Part shown: piece by piece, positions 26,428 to 34,962 of the stretch
How positions within the stretch are numbered: position 1 is the first letter of the stretch
Layout of the letters: each line of letters opens with the position of its first letter
Assembly (NCBI GenBank): GCA_910573745.1
Contig: CAJSYI010000014.1
Coordinates: 1-64,000, forward strand
Direction of reading: 5' to 3'
DNA length: 64,000 bases
Origin: Muribaculaceae bacterium
Lineage (GTDB): Bacteria; Bacteroidota; Bacteroidia; Bacteroidales; Muribaculaceae
Notes under the pieces: generated by a model
Told to the model about the DNA's origin: nothing
Seen by the model: the letters and a program-made list of their open reading frames with translations, nothing else
The model's database searches: none
Made by a program: the position numbers and the translations under genes

Positions 26428-27234
26428 TTATTTGAAGATAATCAGTCCGACGGACATCAGGAAAGTGGCGATGGACATCCACATGCTGACTGATTTGAGC
26501 GGATTCTCGTTGACAGAAGCCTGGCCGGCCTTTACGCCATTGGGTTCGACGTATATTACGTCGTTCTGTTTGATGTAGAAGACGGGGGAATTGAACAGGT
26601 TGTCGTCTTTGAGGTCTACGAGGTATTTGGTGCGTTTGCCGTCCTCCTCGCGGATCACGGTGATGTTTCTGTTGCCGTAGATTGTGAGGTCGCCGGCCAT
26701 AGATATGGCCTCGAGGAGCGTGATGCGGTCATTGTCGATGGAGTGGGTGCCGGGAGAGCCGACTTCGCCGAGTGCGGTGAAGTGCAGGTTGGCGAATTCC
26801 ACCGTCACCACAGGGTCGCTCACCCAGTCGCCCTTGATGAGCATGTCGGCTATCTTGTCGCTGATTTCCTGGCGGGTCAGCCCTGCTATCTTTATGCGTC
26901 CCAGTACGGGGAAGTTTATGTCGCCGTAGTTGTCCACGGTGTATGCCGATATGCCGCTGGCGCCGCTGCTGCCGGAGCCTCCTTTCGAGCCGATTGTGCG
27001 CTGTGCCGATACGAGGTTGAAGAGCGATGCGAGCTCAGGTTCTTTGCAGGAGACCACGATAGACACCTTGTCCTGCGGCTGCACGCGTATTTCGTTGAGG
27101 TTCTCTATGATTTCAGGCTGTCCGTAGCGGGCATTCTGCATATACAGAATCTCTTTCTTGGAGCTGCTGCAAGAAGCGAGTCCGATTATCAGTATCAGGA
27201 AATAGATTTTTGTGATGTTCTTGAAAGATATCAT
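26428..27234 (-). CDS. wza: outer-membrane polysaccharide export lipoprotein
   Basis: The 268-residue protein has a lipoprotein signal (LIIGLASCSSSK, lipobox cysteine near residue 22), a polysaccharide export domain (DKVSIVVSCKEPEL, DNYGDINFPVLGRI) and an SLBB domain (FTALGEVGSPGTHSI). A C-terminal membrane helix MWMSIATFLMSVGLIIF ends the protein, in the place of the outer-membrane helix of Wza. A Ser/Gly-rich stretch near residue 85 is unusual but short. It forms the exit channel with Wzc and lies 31 bp before it. Confidence 0.9.
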   Translation of the reverse strand: MISFKNITKIYFLILIIGLASCSSSKKEILYMQNARYGQPEIIENLNEIRVQPQDKVSIVVSCKEPELASLFNLVSAQRTIGSKGGSGSSGASGISAYTVDNYGDINFPVLGRIKIAGLTRQEISDKIADMLIKGDWVSDPVVTVEFANLHFTALGEVGSPGTHSIDNDRITLLEAISMAGDLTIYGNRNITVIREEDGKRTKYLVDLKDDNLFNSPVFYIKQNDVIYVEPNGVKAGQASVNENPLKSVSMWMSIATFLMSVGLIIFK

Positions 27235-27249
27235 AGGGGTAAGAAATTG

Positions 27250-28371
27250 TTATTCTGAAATCTTGATTGCGAGCTTGCGTTCGCGGGCACGCTTCGCGCG
27301 GTTGATTGCCATATTGGCTGCAAGCCACACCGCTATGTCGCACGCCAGGAGCAGCGTGATGTTGATGTATGCCGAGAGCCAGTAGTTCGCCAGTACCAGC
27401 GCGGTGGAAGCGGCGATTATCACCATCATTGCCGACCTTTGGCTCATCCCGAGCGCAAGGAACTTATGGTGTATGTGGTTTTTGTCGGGGAGGAATGGGT
27501 TGTGTCCGATGCGTATGCGGTGCAGGTATACCCGCACCACGTCGAAGCACGGGATGAGCAGCGGGGCGAACGCCACCACCGCCGGGTTGCAGCCCTCGGG
27601 CAACGTGTCGAGCTGGCATATGCGCAGGCTCATCGCGCTGAGCAGAAGCCCGATAGTGAGCGCGCCGGTGTCGCCCATGAAGATTTTGCGCTGTTTCTCG
27701 GCGTTGCCGAAGACGTTGTAGACGAAAAACGGCACAAGCACTCCGAGCGTGGCCACCGCAATGGCAGAGAACAGGTACAGGCCGGCGTGGAAGAACATGT
27801 ATGTGTAGAATGCGCAGGCCACGCCGCTGAGCCCCGATGCCAGTCCGTCGATGCCGTCTATGAGGTTGAGCGCGTTGATTATGAACACGGATATGAGAGC
27901 CGTGAGAATCACCGACACCGCCGTGGGCAGCTCTCCGATTCCGAGGAAGCCGTGAAGGTCGGTGAGCTCTATGCCGCCCAGTATAAGAAGCGCGGCAGCG
28001 AGGGCCTGCATTATGAACTTGGCGCGGTAGCGGACGCCGACCAGGTCGTCGGCCATACCGACGAGCCACATCACTATTGTTCCGCACATCATGAAGCTTA
28101 CGGAGCGTATGTTGTTGTATATATACGACATAATGGAGCTTTCCTCCGACAGCATGCCGCCGCCGAAGACGAGGAAGAGAGCGAAAAGTATTGCCGGGAA
28201 AAACGCTATGCCGCCGAGACGCGGTATCTCCGCCTTGTGTATCTTGCGCGGGTCGGGCGTGTCGAACAGTTGTTTGCGGAACGCGATCAGCAGAATCTGC
28301 GGTATTATGATGCCTGTGATGGCTACCACGCAGAGAAACACGGACAGGTCGATGAACAGCCAGTTGGTCAT
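27250..28371 (-). CDS. undecaprenyl-phosphate glycosyl-1-phosphate transferase (WecA/MraY family)
   Basis: The 373-residue protein has about ten membrane helices and the WecA family motifs: PRLGGIAFF, GMADDLVGVRYRAKF (catalytic DD) near residue 105, NALNLIDGIDGLASG near residue 165, FMGDTGAL and the cytoplasmic HNPFLPDKNHIHHKF near residue 298. It starts repeat-unit assembly by moving a HexNAc-1-phosphate onto undecaprenyl phosphate. It is the second gene of the capsule operon, 15 bp before wza. Exact sugar is unknown; GlcNAc-type is usual for the family. Confidence 0.9.
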   Translation of the reverse strand: MTNWLFIDLSVFLCVVAITGIIIPQILLIAFRKQLFDTPDPRKIHKAEIPRLGGIAFFPAILFALFLVFGGGMLSEESSIMSYIYNNIRSVSFMMCGTIVMWLVGMADDLVGVRYRAKFIMQALAAALLILGGIELTDLHGFLGIGELPTAVSVILTALISVFIINALNLIDGIDGLASGLSGVACAFYTYMFFHAGLYLFSAIAVATLGVLVPFFVYNVFGNAEKQRKIFMGDTGALTIGLLLSAMSLRICQLDTLPEGCNPAVVAFAPLLIPCFDVVRVYLHRIRIGHNPFLPDKNHIHHKFLALGMSQRSAMMVIIAASTALVLANYWLSAYINITLLLACDIAVWLAANMAINRAKRARERKLAIKISE

Positions 28372-28417
28372 GGTTTATGGATTTTTGAATCGTTTAGGAA
28401 AAGTTGAGCCAGGGATG

Positions 28418-29857
28418 TCATTTTGTCCGGCTGGAAGTGCGGGCCGGTTTCTGACGGCTGAGCCTCTTGAGGAATATATTGGGCACGGGAGCCGAGACGG
28501 TGATACCGAGGTTGGGAAGTTCGACGGCGACGACAGTCTTCAACACGTCGTCCTTGCACGGGCCGACCACCTTTCCGGTGCCGCCTTTCCATTTCCCGTC
28601 GATGATCATGACCTCCGATTTATGTTCAAGCTCCGGGCTTGCATCTTCTTCAGGAAAGAAATACGCTATCTTGTCGGGGGCTATCTCGTTGAAATACATG
28701 AATGTCTTCATGTCCTTCGAGGGGATTGTGGCGAGAATCCGGCTGTTGCCGCACTTGTAGTCGTAGACATACGCGATGTCGCGCAGGTCGGTCTTCATCT
28801 TCTTGGCGGCTCCCGACGGGGCAAGGAAAAACACGATGTTCCTGAGGAGCTGCATCCTCACCTTCTTGGCTCCTTTCTCGGTGGCCTTGTATGATTCGAT
28901 TTCCGGATAGAATGTCTTCACGGTGTCTGCCGGGAAGCGGGACGTGATTTCAGCCAACAGGGATTCCGGAGTGGACCCGGTGCATCGGACGGCATACCAT
29001 TGAGGCCTGTCAGGATTCACTTTCGCTGCCACTTTCGTCAGGGCCTCGGCGCATTCCGCATCGGTGCATCCGTCCAGTCCCGACTGTATGCGGTCTATCG
29101 CGCCGTCGGTTATGGCCAGTCCCGATGCGATGGCCTTCCATGCCATCCCGCATTCCCCGAAGCGTATCCTTTTCAGTATTCCGGCTTTCGATGCCGCAGC
29201 CGAAAGTATGTCGTCGAACCGTTTCTGCCTCTCGGCCGTTTCATCTTCTGAAAGGGCCGCTTGTCCGTTGTGGAGTACGAAATCCCCTTCAGGCTGCGCC
29301 AGTGCCGACAGCAGCGTCTGGGCGAGGGGGGTAAGCGGAATCGTCCGGCCGCCTGCGGTTATGCTGTCGCCGTCGATGTCGGCAAAACGAATGTTGGCAA
29401 TGTCGGCGTATTCAAGGCCGCCAAGATAGAACGCCAGCATATACAGGTCTGTGGCGTGCTGCAGGGCTGGATATCCGTGGAAATCGGCATTGCGGAGACT
29501 CAGTATGTCCTCGGCCGACGGGCAGTTCCTTGCAGAGGGCGCGTTTCCCATGTCAACCGTGCCGAAGGCTTTGGGGTCGACGTCTGCCCCCTCTTTCGAT
29601 GCTGTCCTGATTATGTTGTGGATGAGGCGCATATACGTGGCGGCAGTGTTGTCGCGCAACGACTTCTTCATCCATTCCATGAAACCCTCTACCCATTCCG
29701 CGCTTATCTCATCCAGCGGAATGTCGCCGCCGTCGAGATACGTCTGCACCTTCTTAAGGCAGAACGACATTTTTCTCGCTGTCTGGCTTTTGCCTTGGGC
29801 CTCTTTCCGTAGGATGGACTGTTGTAGTTCGGAGATTAGCGTGCGCCTTTCGGACAT
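28418..29857 (-). CDS. degenerate tyrosine recombinase fused to a UpxY/NusG-type antiterminator
   Basis: From MSERRTLISEL the product is 479 residues. Residues ~1-100 look like the SAM-like core-binding domain of Bacteroidetes tyrosine recombinases (NTAATYMRLIHNIIRTA). Residues ~115-290 follow the recombinase catalytic fold (HATDLYMLAFYLGGLEYADI), but the active-site arginine, lysine, His-x-x-Arg and tyrosine positions are all lost. Residues ~300-479 are a NusG N-terminal domain starting PQWYAVRCTGS, plus a KOW motif (GKWKGGTGKVVGPCKDD). As the first gene after the capsule promoter it occupies the place of UpxY, which aids elongation through capsule operons. No UpxZ is present. An upstream start at 30004 is less likely. 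Confidence 0.75.
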   Translation of the reverse strand: MSERRTLISELQQSILRKEAQGKSQTARKMSFCLKKVQTYLDGGDIPLDEISAEWVEGFMEWMKKSLRDNTAATYMRLIHNIIRTASKEGADVDPKAFGTVDMGNAPSARNCPSAEDILSLRNADFHGYPALQHATDLYMLAFYLGGLEYADIANIRFADIDGDSITAGGRTIPLTPLAQTLLSALAQPEGDFVLHNGQAALSEDETAERQKRFDDILSAAASKAGILKRIRFGECGMAWKAIASGLAITDGAIDRIQSGLDGCTDAECAEALTKVAAKVNPDRPQWYAVRCTGSTPESLLAEITSRFPADTVKTFYPEIESYKATEKGAKKVRMQLLRNIVFFLAPSGAAKKMKTDLRDIAYVYDYKCGNSRILATIPSKDMKTFMYFNEIAPDKIAYFFPEEDASPELEHKSEVMIIDGKWKGGTGKVVGPCKDDVLKTVVAVELPNLGITVSAPVPNIFLKRLSRQKPARTSSRTK

Positions 29858-30065
29858 GGGATGAAGTGGGGTGAAAAAGGAACTGCATTTTTTCAGGCAA
29901 TTCTCTGATTCCCCTGAGTCCGGGAATGTCCGGAACCAAGGGTGAAATAATGACATCTGTGCTTGTCTGAGGAAAGCACCATTGCATCTGAAGTGGCCGC
30001 ACAATTGTCTTTCAGCAAGCCTGTTTCATTGTTGCAGCCAATGAATGTTTGTTTATGAGGCGCGA
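29858..30065 (-). other. untranslated leader of the capsule operon
   Basis: About 230 nt separate the predicted transcription start (near 30089) from the start of the UpxY-like gene. No gene is supported here. UpxY-type regulators act on such leaders, so this is the likely site of antitermination. Confidence 0.45.
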
Positions 30066-30095
30066 CTCTCGGCAAGAGATGCGCTTTTGTGGGTG

Positions 30096-30127
30096 CAAAG
30101 GTATAACAATTACGCCAATACGCCAAA
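30096..30127 (-). promoter_or_regulatory. Bacteroidales-type promoter of the capsule operon
   Basis: Read leftward: TTTG (30124-30127), 20 bp, then TACCTTTG (30096-30103), a full match to TTTG-N19/20-TAnnTTTG. Transcription would start close to 30089, at the edge of the left inverted repeat. Confidence 0.7.
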
Positions 30128-30177
30128 TTTTAAAGTTTAATAATCGATAAAAACGGCCGACGCAACGTGCGACGACA

Positions 30178-30196
30178 GGGGGCAATTACCCCCCCC
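30178..30196. repeat. short G5/C8 hairpin inside the invertible segment
   Basis: GGGGG (30178-30182), a 6-nt loop and CCCCCCCC (30189-30196) can pair. No T-run follows, so terminator function is weak. Confidence 0.35.
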
Positions 30197-30261
30197 GTTT
30201 AGTCATAACACACAGATTTACAGAAGATAATGCATAAAAGTGCTTCTCTTGCCGAGAGGGG

Positions 30262-32586
30262 TTATTTCAGGCGGAAGCGGAGGGGGCCGCGTGAGGTGAG
30301 GTCGGAGTGCGGGATGCGGTGGCCGACCGGCTTGCCGCCGAGGGTGATGCTTCCGATGCGGCGTGTCCCGGGCTTTTCATTTCCGGATGATGCCTGTGCC
30401 CCTGTAGCCGCCGATGCTCCGGCGGCTTCCGTTTCTATCACCAGCTCGTCCTGCGGATAATAGCGCGGGTCGAGCTTGACCGTAACCTTGTCGAAGACAG
30501 GCGCGGTGAGCGTGTATGTCGGGTTGCCGGGTATGTCGGGGTAGAGCCCCATCATGGAGAATACGGCCCATGCCGACATGGTGCCGGTGTCGTCGTTGCC
30601 GGGGATTCCGTCGGGCTTGTCGGTGAAGTGCTTGTCGAGAAGCCGGGCTACGAGTTCCTGGGTTCTCCATTCTTCGCCGGGGAACTGTGTGAATATGTAG
30701 GGATATGCTATGTCGGGTTCGTTGGCCGGGTCGTAGTTTCCACTGTCGAAGACGCTCTGGAGGTTGGCGAGGAACTTCTTCTTGCCGCCCATCAGCTTGG
30801 TCAGCCCTTTGATGTCGTGTGGCACGTAGAATGTGTAGTTCCAGGCGTTGCCTTCGTGGAAGCCGGGCGACGGCTCGAAGTTCTCGCCCTGTTTGGGGTC
30901 GAATGGTGTCAGGAATCTCCCGTCGGGAAGAATGGGACGGAGCGTGCCGTATTCCTTTGAGTAATAATGTTTGTAGCCCTTGGCACGTTCCGCATAGCGG
31001 TGTGCGTCCTGCTTATGCCCGAGCGAGTCGGCGAGCATCGAGAGGGCATGGTCGGCGATGTAGTATTCCAGTGCGTGCGAGACCGAATTGTCGAATTCCT
31101 CGCGCAAAGGCACGTAGCCGAGACGCATGTAGTCGTCGTTGTCGGGACGCATCAGGTTCTGTGCCCCCGGTGTGTCGGCACCCTTCTTCATGGCCTCGTA
31201 GGCAAGGTTTATGTCGAAGTTGCGGAGACCCTTGCTCCATGTGTCCACGATTACGGGAATCGAAGGGTCGCCCTCCATGGTCAGTGTCTCGCGTCCGAAA
31301 AGCTCCCACTTCGGAAGCCATCCGTGTTCGCGGTAGATGTCGAGCATCGAGTTTACCATCGCCTCCTGCCGGTCGGGGTAGACGAGGGTCAGCAGCTGGT
31401 GCAGGTTGCGGTACGTGTCCCATAGGGAGAATACCGTGTAGCGGTCGTTGCCGGCGGCCGTTTTGCTGATGTTGCCGATGGCGTCGCTTTCCATCAGCGG
31501 ATAGTCGCCGTTCACGTCGTTGAGGACGTTGGGATGTATGAGCGTGTGGTAAAGAGCCGTGTAGAACACCTCTTTCTGTTTCTCCGAGCCGCCTTCGACA
31601 ATGATGCGGCTGAGGTCGTCGTTCCACTCGCGGCGTGCGTCGGCGCATATCGAGGCGAAATCCTTCCCGTCGGTTTCGGCCTCGAGGTTGAGGCGCGCGT
31701 TCTCGACTGAGGTGAACGACACGCCTATCTCCACCTCCACCTGGAAGCCTTCAGGCGCGTCGTCCCAGCTCATCCATACGCCTATGTCGTCGCCGGAGAT
31801 GGGGCGTCCGTAGTTGGTGTACAGTTTGTATCTGCCGTTGTCGTGGTCCCATTCGGCCTCCACCCCCTTCATCGGCCTCTGCATCTTCCAGAAGCCTGAT
31901 TTCTCCGGGGTCTTGTTGACGCGCATGACGAAATATATGGGGAAGACGGCCTGCGGATTGTAGCAGAACGTCCCGAGCAGCTTGTAGCCTTCAAACTCTG
32001 TCTCCGACACGCGCCTCACGGTCGCGCCGGACTCGTTGGTCAGCCCCTCGCCGAGGTTCAGGAGCACGTTTGCCTCGCCTGCGGGGAATGTGAATCGGCT
32101 CACCCCGACGCGTTTTGTCGCCGTGGCCTCGGCCTGGATGCCGTATTTGTCGAGCCGGACGGCATAATGCCCCGGAGAGGCCTTTTCGTCGCTGTATGCG
32201 GTTCCGTAGCCGTGGTAGTCCACGTTGAGCTTTCCCGATGTGGGCATCAGGAGAAGGCTTCCCATCTCCGGGCATCCCACGCCGGAAAGGTTGACGTGGG
32301 AGAAGCCCGTGAGGAAGGAATTGGTGTTGTCGTATGGCGTTGACCACCATCGCGAATCCTTGTCATACCGGTTCAGTTCCGACCCCATCACGTTGAAAGG
32401 GGCGACAGACATCAGGCCGTTGGGCGTGACGGCACCGGGGTTGGTGGTCCCGAAATTGGTGGTGCCTATGAAAGGGTTCACGTAGTCCGCAGGCTCTTTG
32501 CCGCCGGGCAGCGTGGCGGCGGCAAGTTGCAGGATTGACGAGGCCGGTATTACGGCAGCGGCCAAGGATCGCAGGAGGTTGCGCAT
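30262..32586 (-). CDS. GH92 alpha-1,2-mannosidase-type exo-mannosidase
   Basis: The 774-residue protein starts MRNLLRSLAAAVIPAS, a signal peptide, then EPADYVNPFIGT, the standard GH92 start. Family motifs are FSHVNLSGVGCPE, EGNAWNYTFYVPHD with the catalytic acid glutamate, and GNDDTGTMSAWAVFSMMG with the calcium and base aspartates. GH92 enzymes are calcium-dependent exo-alpha-mannosidases of the periplasm. An open frame extends 215 codons upstream, but that part overlaps GH130 and is arginine/proline-rich non-coding frame. It is the last gene of the glycan locus, 11 bp after GH130. Confidence 0.92.
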   Translation of the reverse strand: MRNLLRSLAAAVIPASSILQLAAATLPGGKEPADYVNPFIGTTNFGTTNPGAVTPNGLMSVAPFNVMGSELNRYDKDSRWWSTPYDNTNSFLTGFSHVNLSGVGCPEMGSLLLMPTSGKLNVDYHGYGTAYSDEKASPGHYAVRLDKYGIQAEATATKRVGVSRFTFPAGEANVLLNLGEGLTNESGATVRRVSETEFEGYKLLGTFCYNPQAVFPIYFVMRVNKTPEKSGFWKMQRPMKGVEAEWDHDNGRYKLYTNYGRPISGDDIGVWMSWDDAPEGFQVEVEIGVSFTSVENARLNLEAETDGKDFASICADARREWNDDLSRIIVEGGSEKQKEVFYTALYHTLIHPNVLNDVNGDYPLMESDAIGNISKTAAGNDRYTVFSLWDTYRNLHQLLTLVYPDRQEAMVNSMLDIYREHGWLPKWELFGRETLTMEGDPSIPVIVDTWSKGLRNFDINLAYEAMKKGADTPGAQNLMRPDNDDYMRLGYVPLREEFDNSVSHALEYYIADHALSMLADSLGHKQDAHRYAERAKGYKHYYSKEYGTLRPILPDGRFLTPFDPKQGENFEPSPGFHEGNAWNYTFYVPHDIKGLTKLMGGKKKFLANLQSVFDSGNYDPANEPDIAYPYIFTQFPGEEWRTQELVARLLDKHFTDKPDGIPGNDDTGTMSAWAVFSMMGLYPDIPGNPTYTLTAPVFDKVTVKLDPRYYPQDELVIETEAAGASAATGAQASSGNEKPGTRRIGSITLGGKPVGHRIPHSDLTSRGPLRFRLK

Positions 32587-32597
32587 TGTCGTTATGG

Positions 32598-33557
32598 TCA
32601 GAGATGGTTTTCTTTCAGATGGTTTATGATCTCGGAGATGTGGCCGAATGCGAGGCCGACGCAGGTGTCGGCTGCGCCGTAGTATATGGCCACGCGGTCG
32701 CCGTCCTGTATGGATGCGCAGGGGAACACCACGTCTGGAACGTCGCCCATGAGCTCGTAAGGCGCGGCCGGGGCGAGCAGGTAAGGCTTTGAGCGGTAAA
32801 GCACGCGTTCGGGGTTCTCCTTGTCGAGCAGGGCGGCTCCCATGGAGTAGCGGTAGCCGCGGCATGTGTTGATCACGCCGTGGTAGAACATCAGCCAGCC
32901 CTCGTCGGTGAGGAACGGCACGGAGCCTGCGCCGACCTTGGTGCATTGCCATGCGCTGTCCTCGAAGGGGGCCACCTTCATGAGGCAGCGGTGTTCGCCC
33001 CAGTATTTCATGTCGGGAGAGTAGGAGATGAATATGTCGCCGAAGGGGGTGTGGCCGTTGTCGGATGGGCGCGACATCATGGCGTAGCGTCCGCCTATCT
33101 TCTGCGGGAAGAGCACGCCGTTGCGGTTGAAGGGGAGGAAGGCGTTCTCGCATTGGTAGAAACGCTTGAAGTCGAACGTGTAGCCGATGCCGATCGTGGG
33201 GCCGTCGCACCCGTTGCACCATGTGATCCACCAGCGGTCTTCAATCCAGGTGACGCGGGGATCGTACTTGTAGTCGGAGCGTATCATCGGAGTGTTGCCC
33301 GGCTCGAACTCGATGGGCGTGTCCGAGATTTTCCAGTTTATGCCGTCGGAGGAGAAGCCGGCGTATATGTTCATCTGGACGGCCTTGTTGTCGCAACGGA
33401 ACACTCCGGCGTATCCGTCGCCGAAGGGGACCACTGCGGAATTGAATATGGAGTTTGAGACGGCCGTGTCGTAACGTCCGATCACTGGATTTTTTGAATA
33501 TCGCCAGACCACGTCGTGGCATGATTCCGGGCGGGGTTCCCAAGGGAAAGGTTTCAT
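32598..33557 (-). CDS. GH130 beta-mannoside phosphorylase
   Basis: The 319-residue protein has no signal peptide, so it acts in the cytoplasm. It shows the five-bladed propeller pattern of GH130, including [17 protein letters not shown] with the proton-donor aspartate near residue 115. In N-glycan loci of Bacteroides, GH130 enzymes phosphorolyse Man-beta-1,4-GlcNAc, the core left after alpha-mannosidases act, giving mannose 1-phosphate and GlcNAc. The neighbours (GH92, MFS, GH18) support that substrate. Mannosylglucose or mannan substrates remain possible. Confidence 0.87.
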   Translation of the reverse strand: MKPFPWEPRPESCHDVVWRYSKNPVIGRYDTAVSNSIFNSAVVPFGDGYAGVFRCDNKAVQMNIYAGFSSDGINWKISDTPIEFEPGNTPMIRSDYKYDPRVTWIEDRWWITWCNGCDGPTIGIGYTFDFKRFYQCENAFLPFNRNGVLFPQKIGGRYAMMSRPSDNGHTPFGDIFISYSPDMKYWGEHRCLMKVAPFEDSAWQCTKVGAGSVPFLTDEGWLMFYHGVINTCRGYRYSMGAALLDKENPERVLYRSKPYLLAPAAPYELMGDVPDVVFPCASIQDGDRVAIYYGAADTCVGLAFGHISEIINHLKENHL

Positions 33558-33600
33558 GTGTAGGTGTCTTTAAAAAGATTGTGTTGAATTTCAGTTTTGC

Positions 33601-34962
33601 TCAGGGGTTGCCCTCCGTGTCGGTCAGGGCTGCAGCCTCAGCTTCGGGAATCTTCTTCTTGTCGTCGTGGACGAAGGGCACTTTCCAGGCCATTATGAAG
33701 GCCGGTACGGTGGCGGCCATGACGAATATGAAGAAGTCGGTGTATCCGAGCTTTTCGCTCAGCCATCCGCTCAGCATGCCGGGAATCATCACCCCGAGGT
33801 TCATGATGCCGGAAGCGAAGGCGTAGTGGGCCATCTGGTGCTTTCCCGGAGCCACCTGCTGCATCATGAAGAGGGTGAGGCCGACGAACCCGAAGCCGTA
33901 GCCGAAATATTCCAGCACTATCCCTCCGGCTATCATCCATCCTGCCGTAGGCTGGAGCCACGCCAGGAAGACATAGACGGCAAACGGGATGTTGAAGATG
34001 CAGACGAGCGGGAAAAGGGTCTTTTTGAGTCCGCGTGCAGAGATGTAGTAGCCCGCCAGCAGTGAGCCGAGCACGAACGCCGCCGCGCCGAAGGAGCCGT
34101 AGTAAAGCCCGATCTGCTGCGTGTCGAGTCCGAGGCCGCCAGCCTCACGGCCGGCCTTGAGGAAAAGCGGCACTATCTTCACCACGAATCCTTCGCCGAA
34201 GCGGTAGAGGATTATGAAGAGTATGTAGACCCAGATGTGCCTCTTGGTGAAGAATTCGCGCAGCACGCTCCACAGCTCGCGCAACACGTCGGAGGCCCTG
34301 CGCTTTTGCGCCGGGGCGGCATTCCCCTTTTTCTCCGACGAAGGGAGGATGAAGATGTGGTATATTCCGAGGACGGTCATTGTGGCGGCGAGCATGGCCA
34401 TTATGGCGGTCCATGCCGAGCGGTTGGCCGCGAAGCTTCCGTCGCCAGAGGCCAAGTTGCGGTCTATCAGCCATCCTGCCAGATAGACGAGGCCGCCCGT
34501 GGCCGCGATTTTGGCGATGTTGTAGAAAGCCCCCTGCCATCCGATGTATTTCGCCTGTTGGGCCGGGGTGAGTTCCGACATGTAGACGCCGTCGCAGGCT
34601 ATGTCGTGGGTCGCGCCAGACAAGGCCGCTACCGCCAGGAACAGTATCGCGGGGGCGAAGAAATTCGGCATCGTCAGGGACAGCGCGGTCAGGCCGAAGG
34701 CCGTCCCGGTCAGGATCTGCGTGGTTACGACGTAGAATTTCTTGGTCTTGAAAAGCTCCAGGAACGGGCTCCACAGAGGCTTGAGCGTCCACGGCAGGAG
34801 GATGAGCGAGGTCCAGAAGGCAATGGATGCGTTGTCAACGCCCATTCCTTCAAACATCAGTACGGCCACCATGTTGACCACCACGAACGGCAGGCCCATG
34901 GCGAAATAGGCCGTCGGCACCCAGGCTATCGGTGAGGTCTTCTTTGTCGCTCCTGCGTTCAT
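33601..34962 (-). CDS. MFS sugar transporter (AmpG/SLC45-like)
   Basis: The 453-residue protein has twelve predicted membrane helices. The start AWVPTAYFAMGLPFVVVNMVA and LSGATHDIACDGVYMSEL (near residue 128) are typical of AmpG-like MFS proteins of Bacteroidetes N-glycan loci. It would carry a small oligosaccharide, plausibly Man-GlcNAc, across the inner membrane to the cytoplasmic GH130 encoded 43 bp downstream. Its start overlaps the preceding GH92 gene by 4 bp (ATGA). Confidence 0.85.
   Translation of the reverse strand: MNAGATKKTSPIAWVPTAYFAMGLPFVVVNMVAVLMFEGMGVDNASIAFWTSLILLPWTLKPLWSPFLELFKTKKFYVVTTQILTGTAFGLTALSLTMPNFFAPAILFLAVAALSGATHDIACDGVYMSELTPAQQAKYIGWQGAFYNIAKIAATGGLVYLAGWLIDRNLASGDGSFAANRSAWTAIMAMLAATMTVLGIYHIFILPSSEKKGNAAPAQKRRASDVLRELWSVLREFFTKRHIWVYILFIILYRFGEGFVVKIVPLFLKAGREAGGLGLDTQQIGLYYGSFGAAAFVLGSLLAGYYISARGLKKTLFPLVCIFNIPFAVYVFLAWLQPTAGWMIAGGIVLEYFGYGFGFVGLTLFMMQQVAPGKHQMAHYAFASGIMNLGVMIPGMLSGWLSEKLGYTDFFIFVMAATVPAFIMAWKVPFVHDDKKKIPEAEAAALTDTEGNP

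Larger units (their letters stand above)
30066..30258. promoter_or_regulatory. candidate invertible promoter segment bounded by 23-bp inverted repeats
   Basis: Positions 30066-30088 and the reverse complement of 30236-30258 agree at 21 of 23 bases. Both begin CTCTCGGCAAGAGA; they differ at positions 15 and 18 of the repeat. The 147 bp between them contain the capsule promoter, now pointing toward the capsule genes. Inverted repeats around a capsule promoter are the known DNA-inversion phase-variation device of Bacteroides. The right repeat ends 3 bp from the GH92 stop codon. No invertase is encoded in the window. Confidence 0.7.

Noticed and set aside
28418..30004. Active invertase for the capsule promoter in the first operon gene
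   Set aside because: The recombinase-like part lacks every catalytic residue, so it cannot catalyse inversion; the invertase must be elsewhere.
30189..30196. C8 tract as a coding slippage switch
   Set aside because: It lies between genes within the promoter segment; no frame depends on it.
32587..33231. 215-codon N-terminal extension of the first GH92 gene
   Set aside because: It overlaps the GH130 gene in another frame, is rich in Arg/Pro/His like other non-coding frames in this GC-rich DNA, and precedes a proper signal peptide at 32586.
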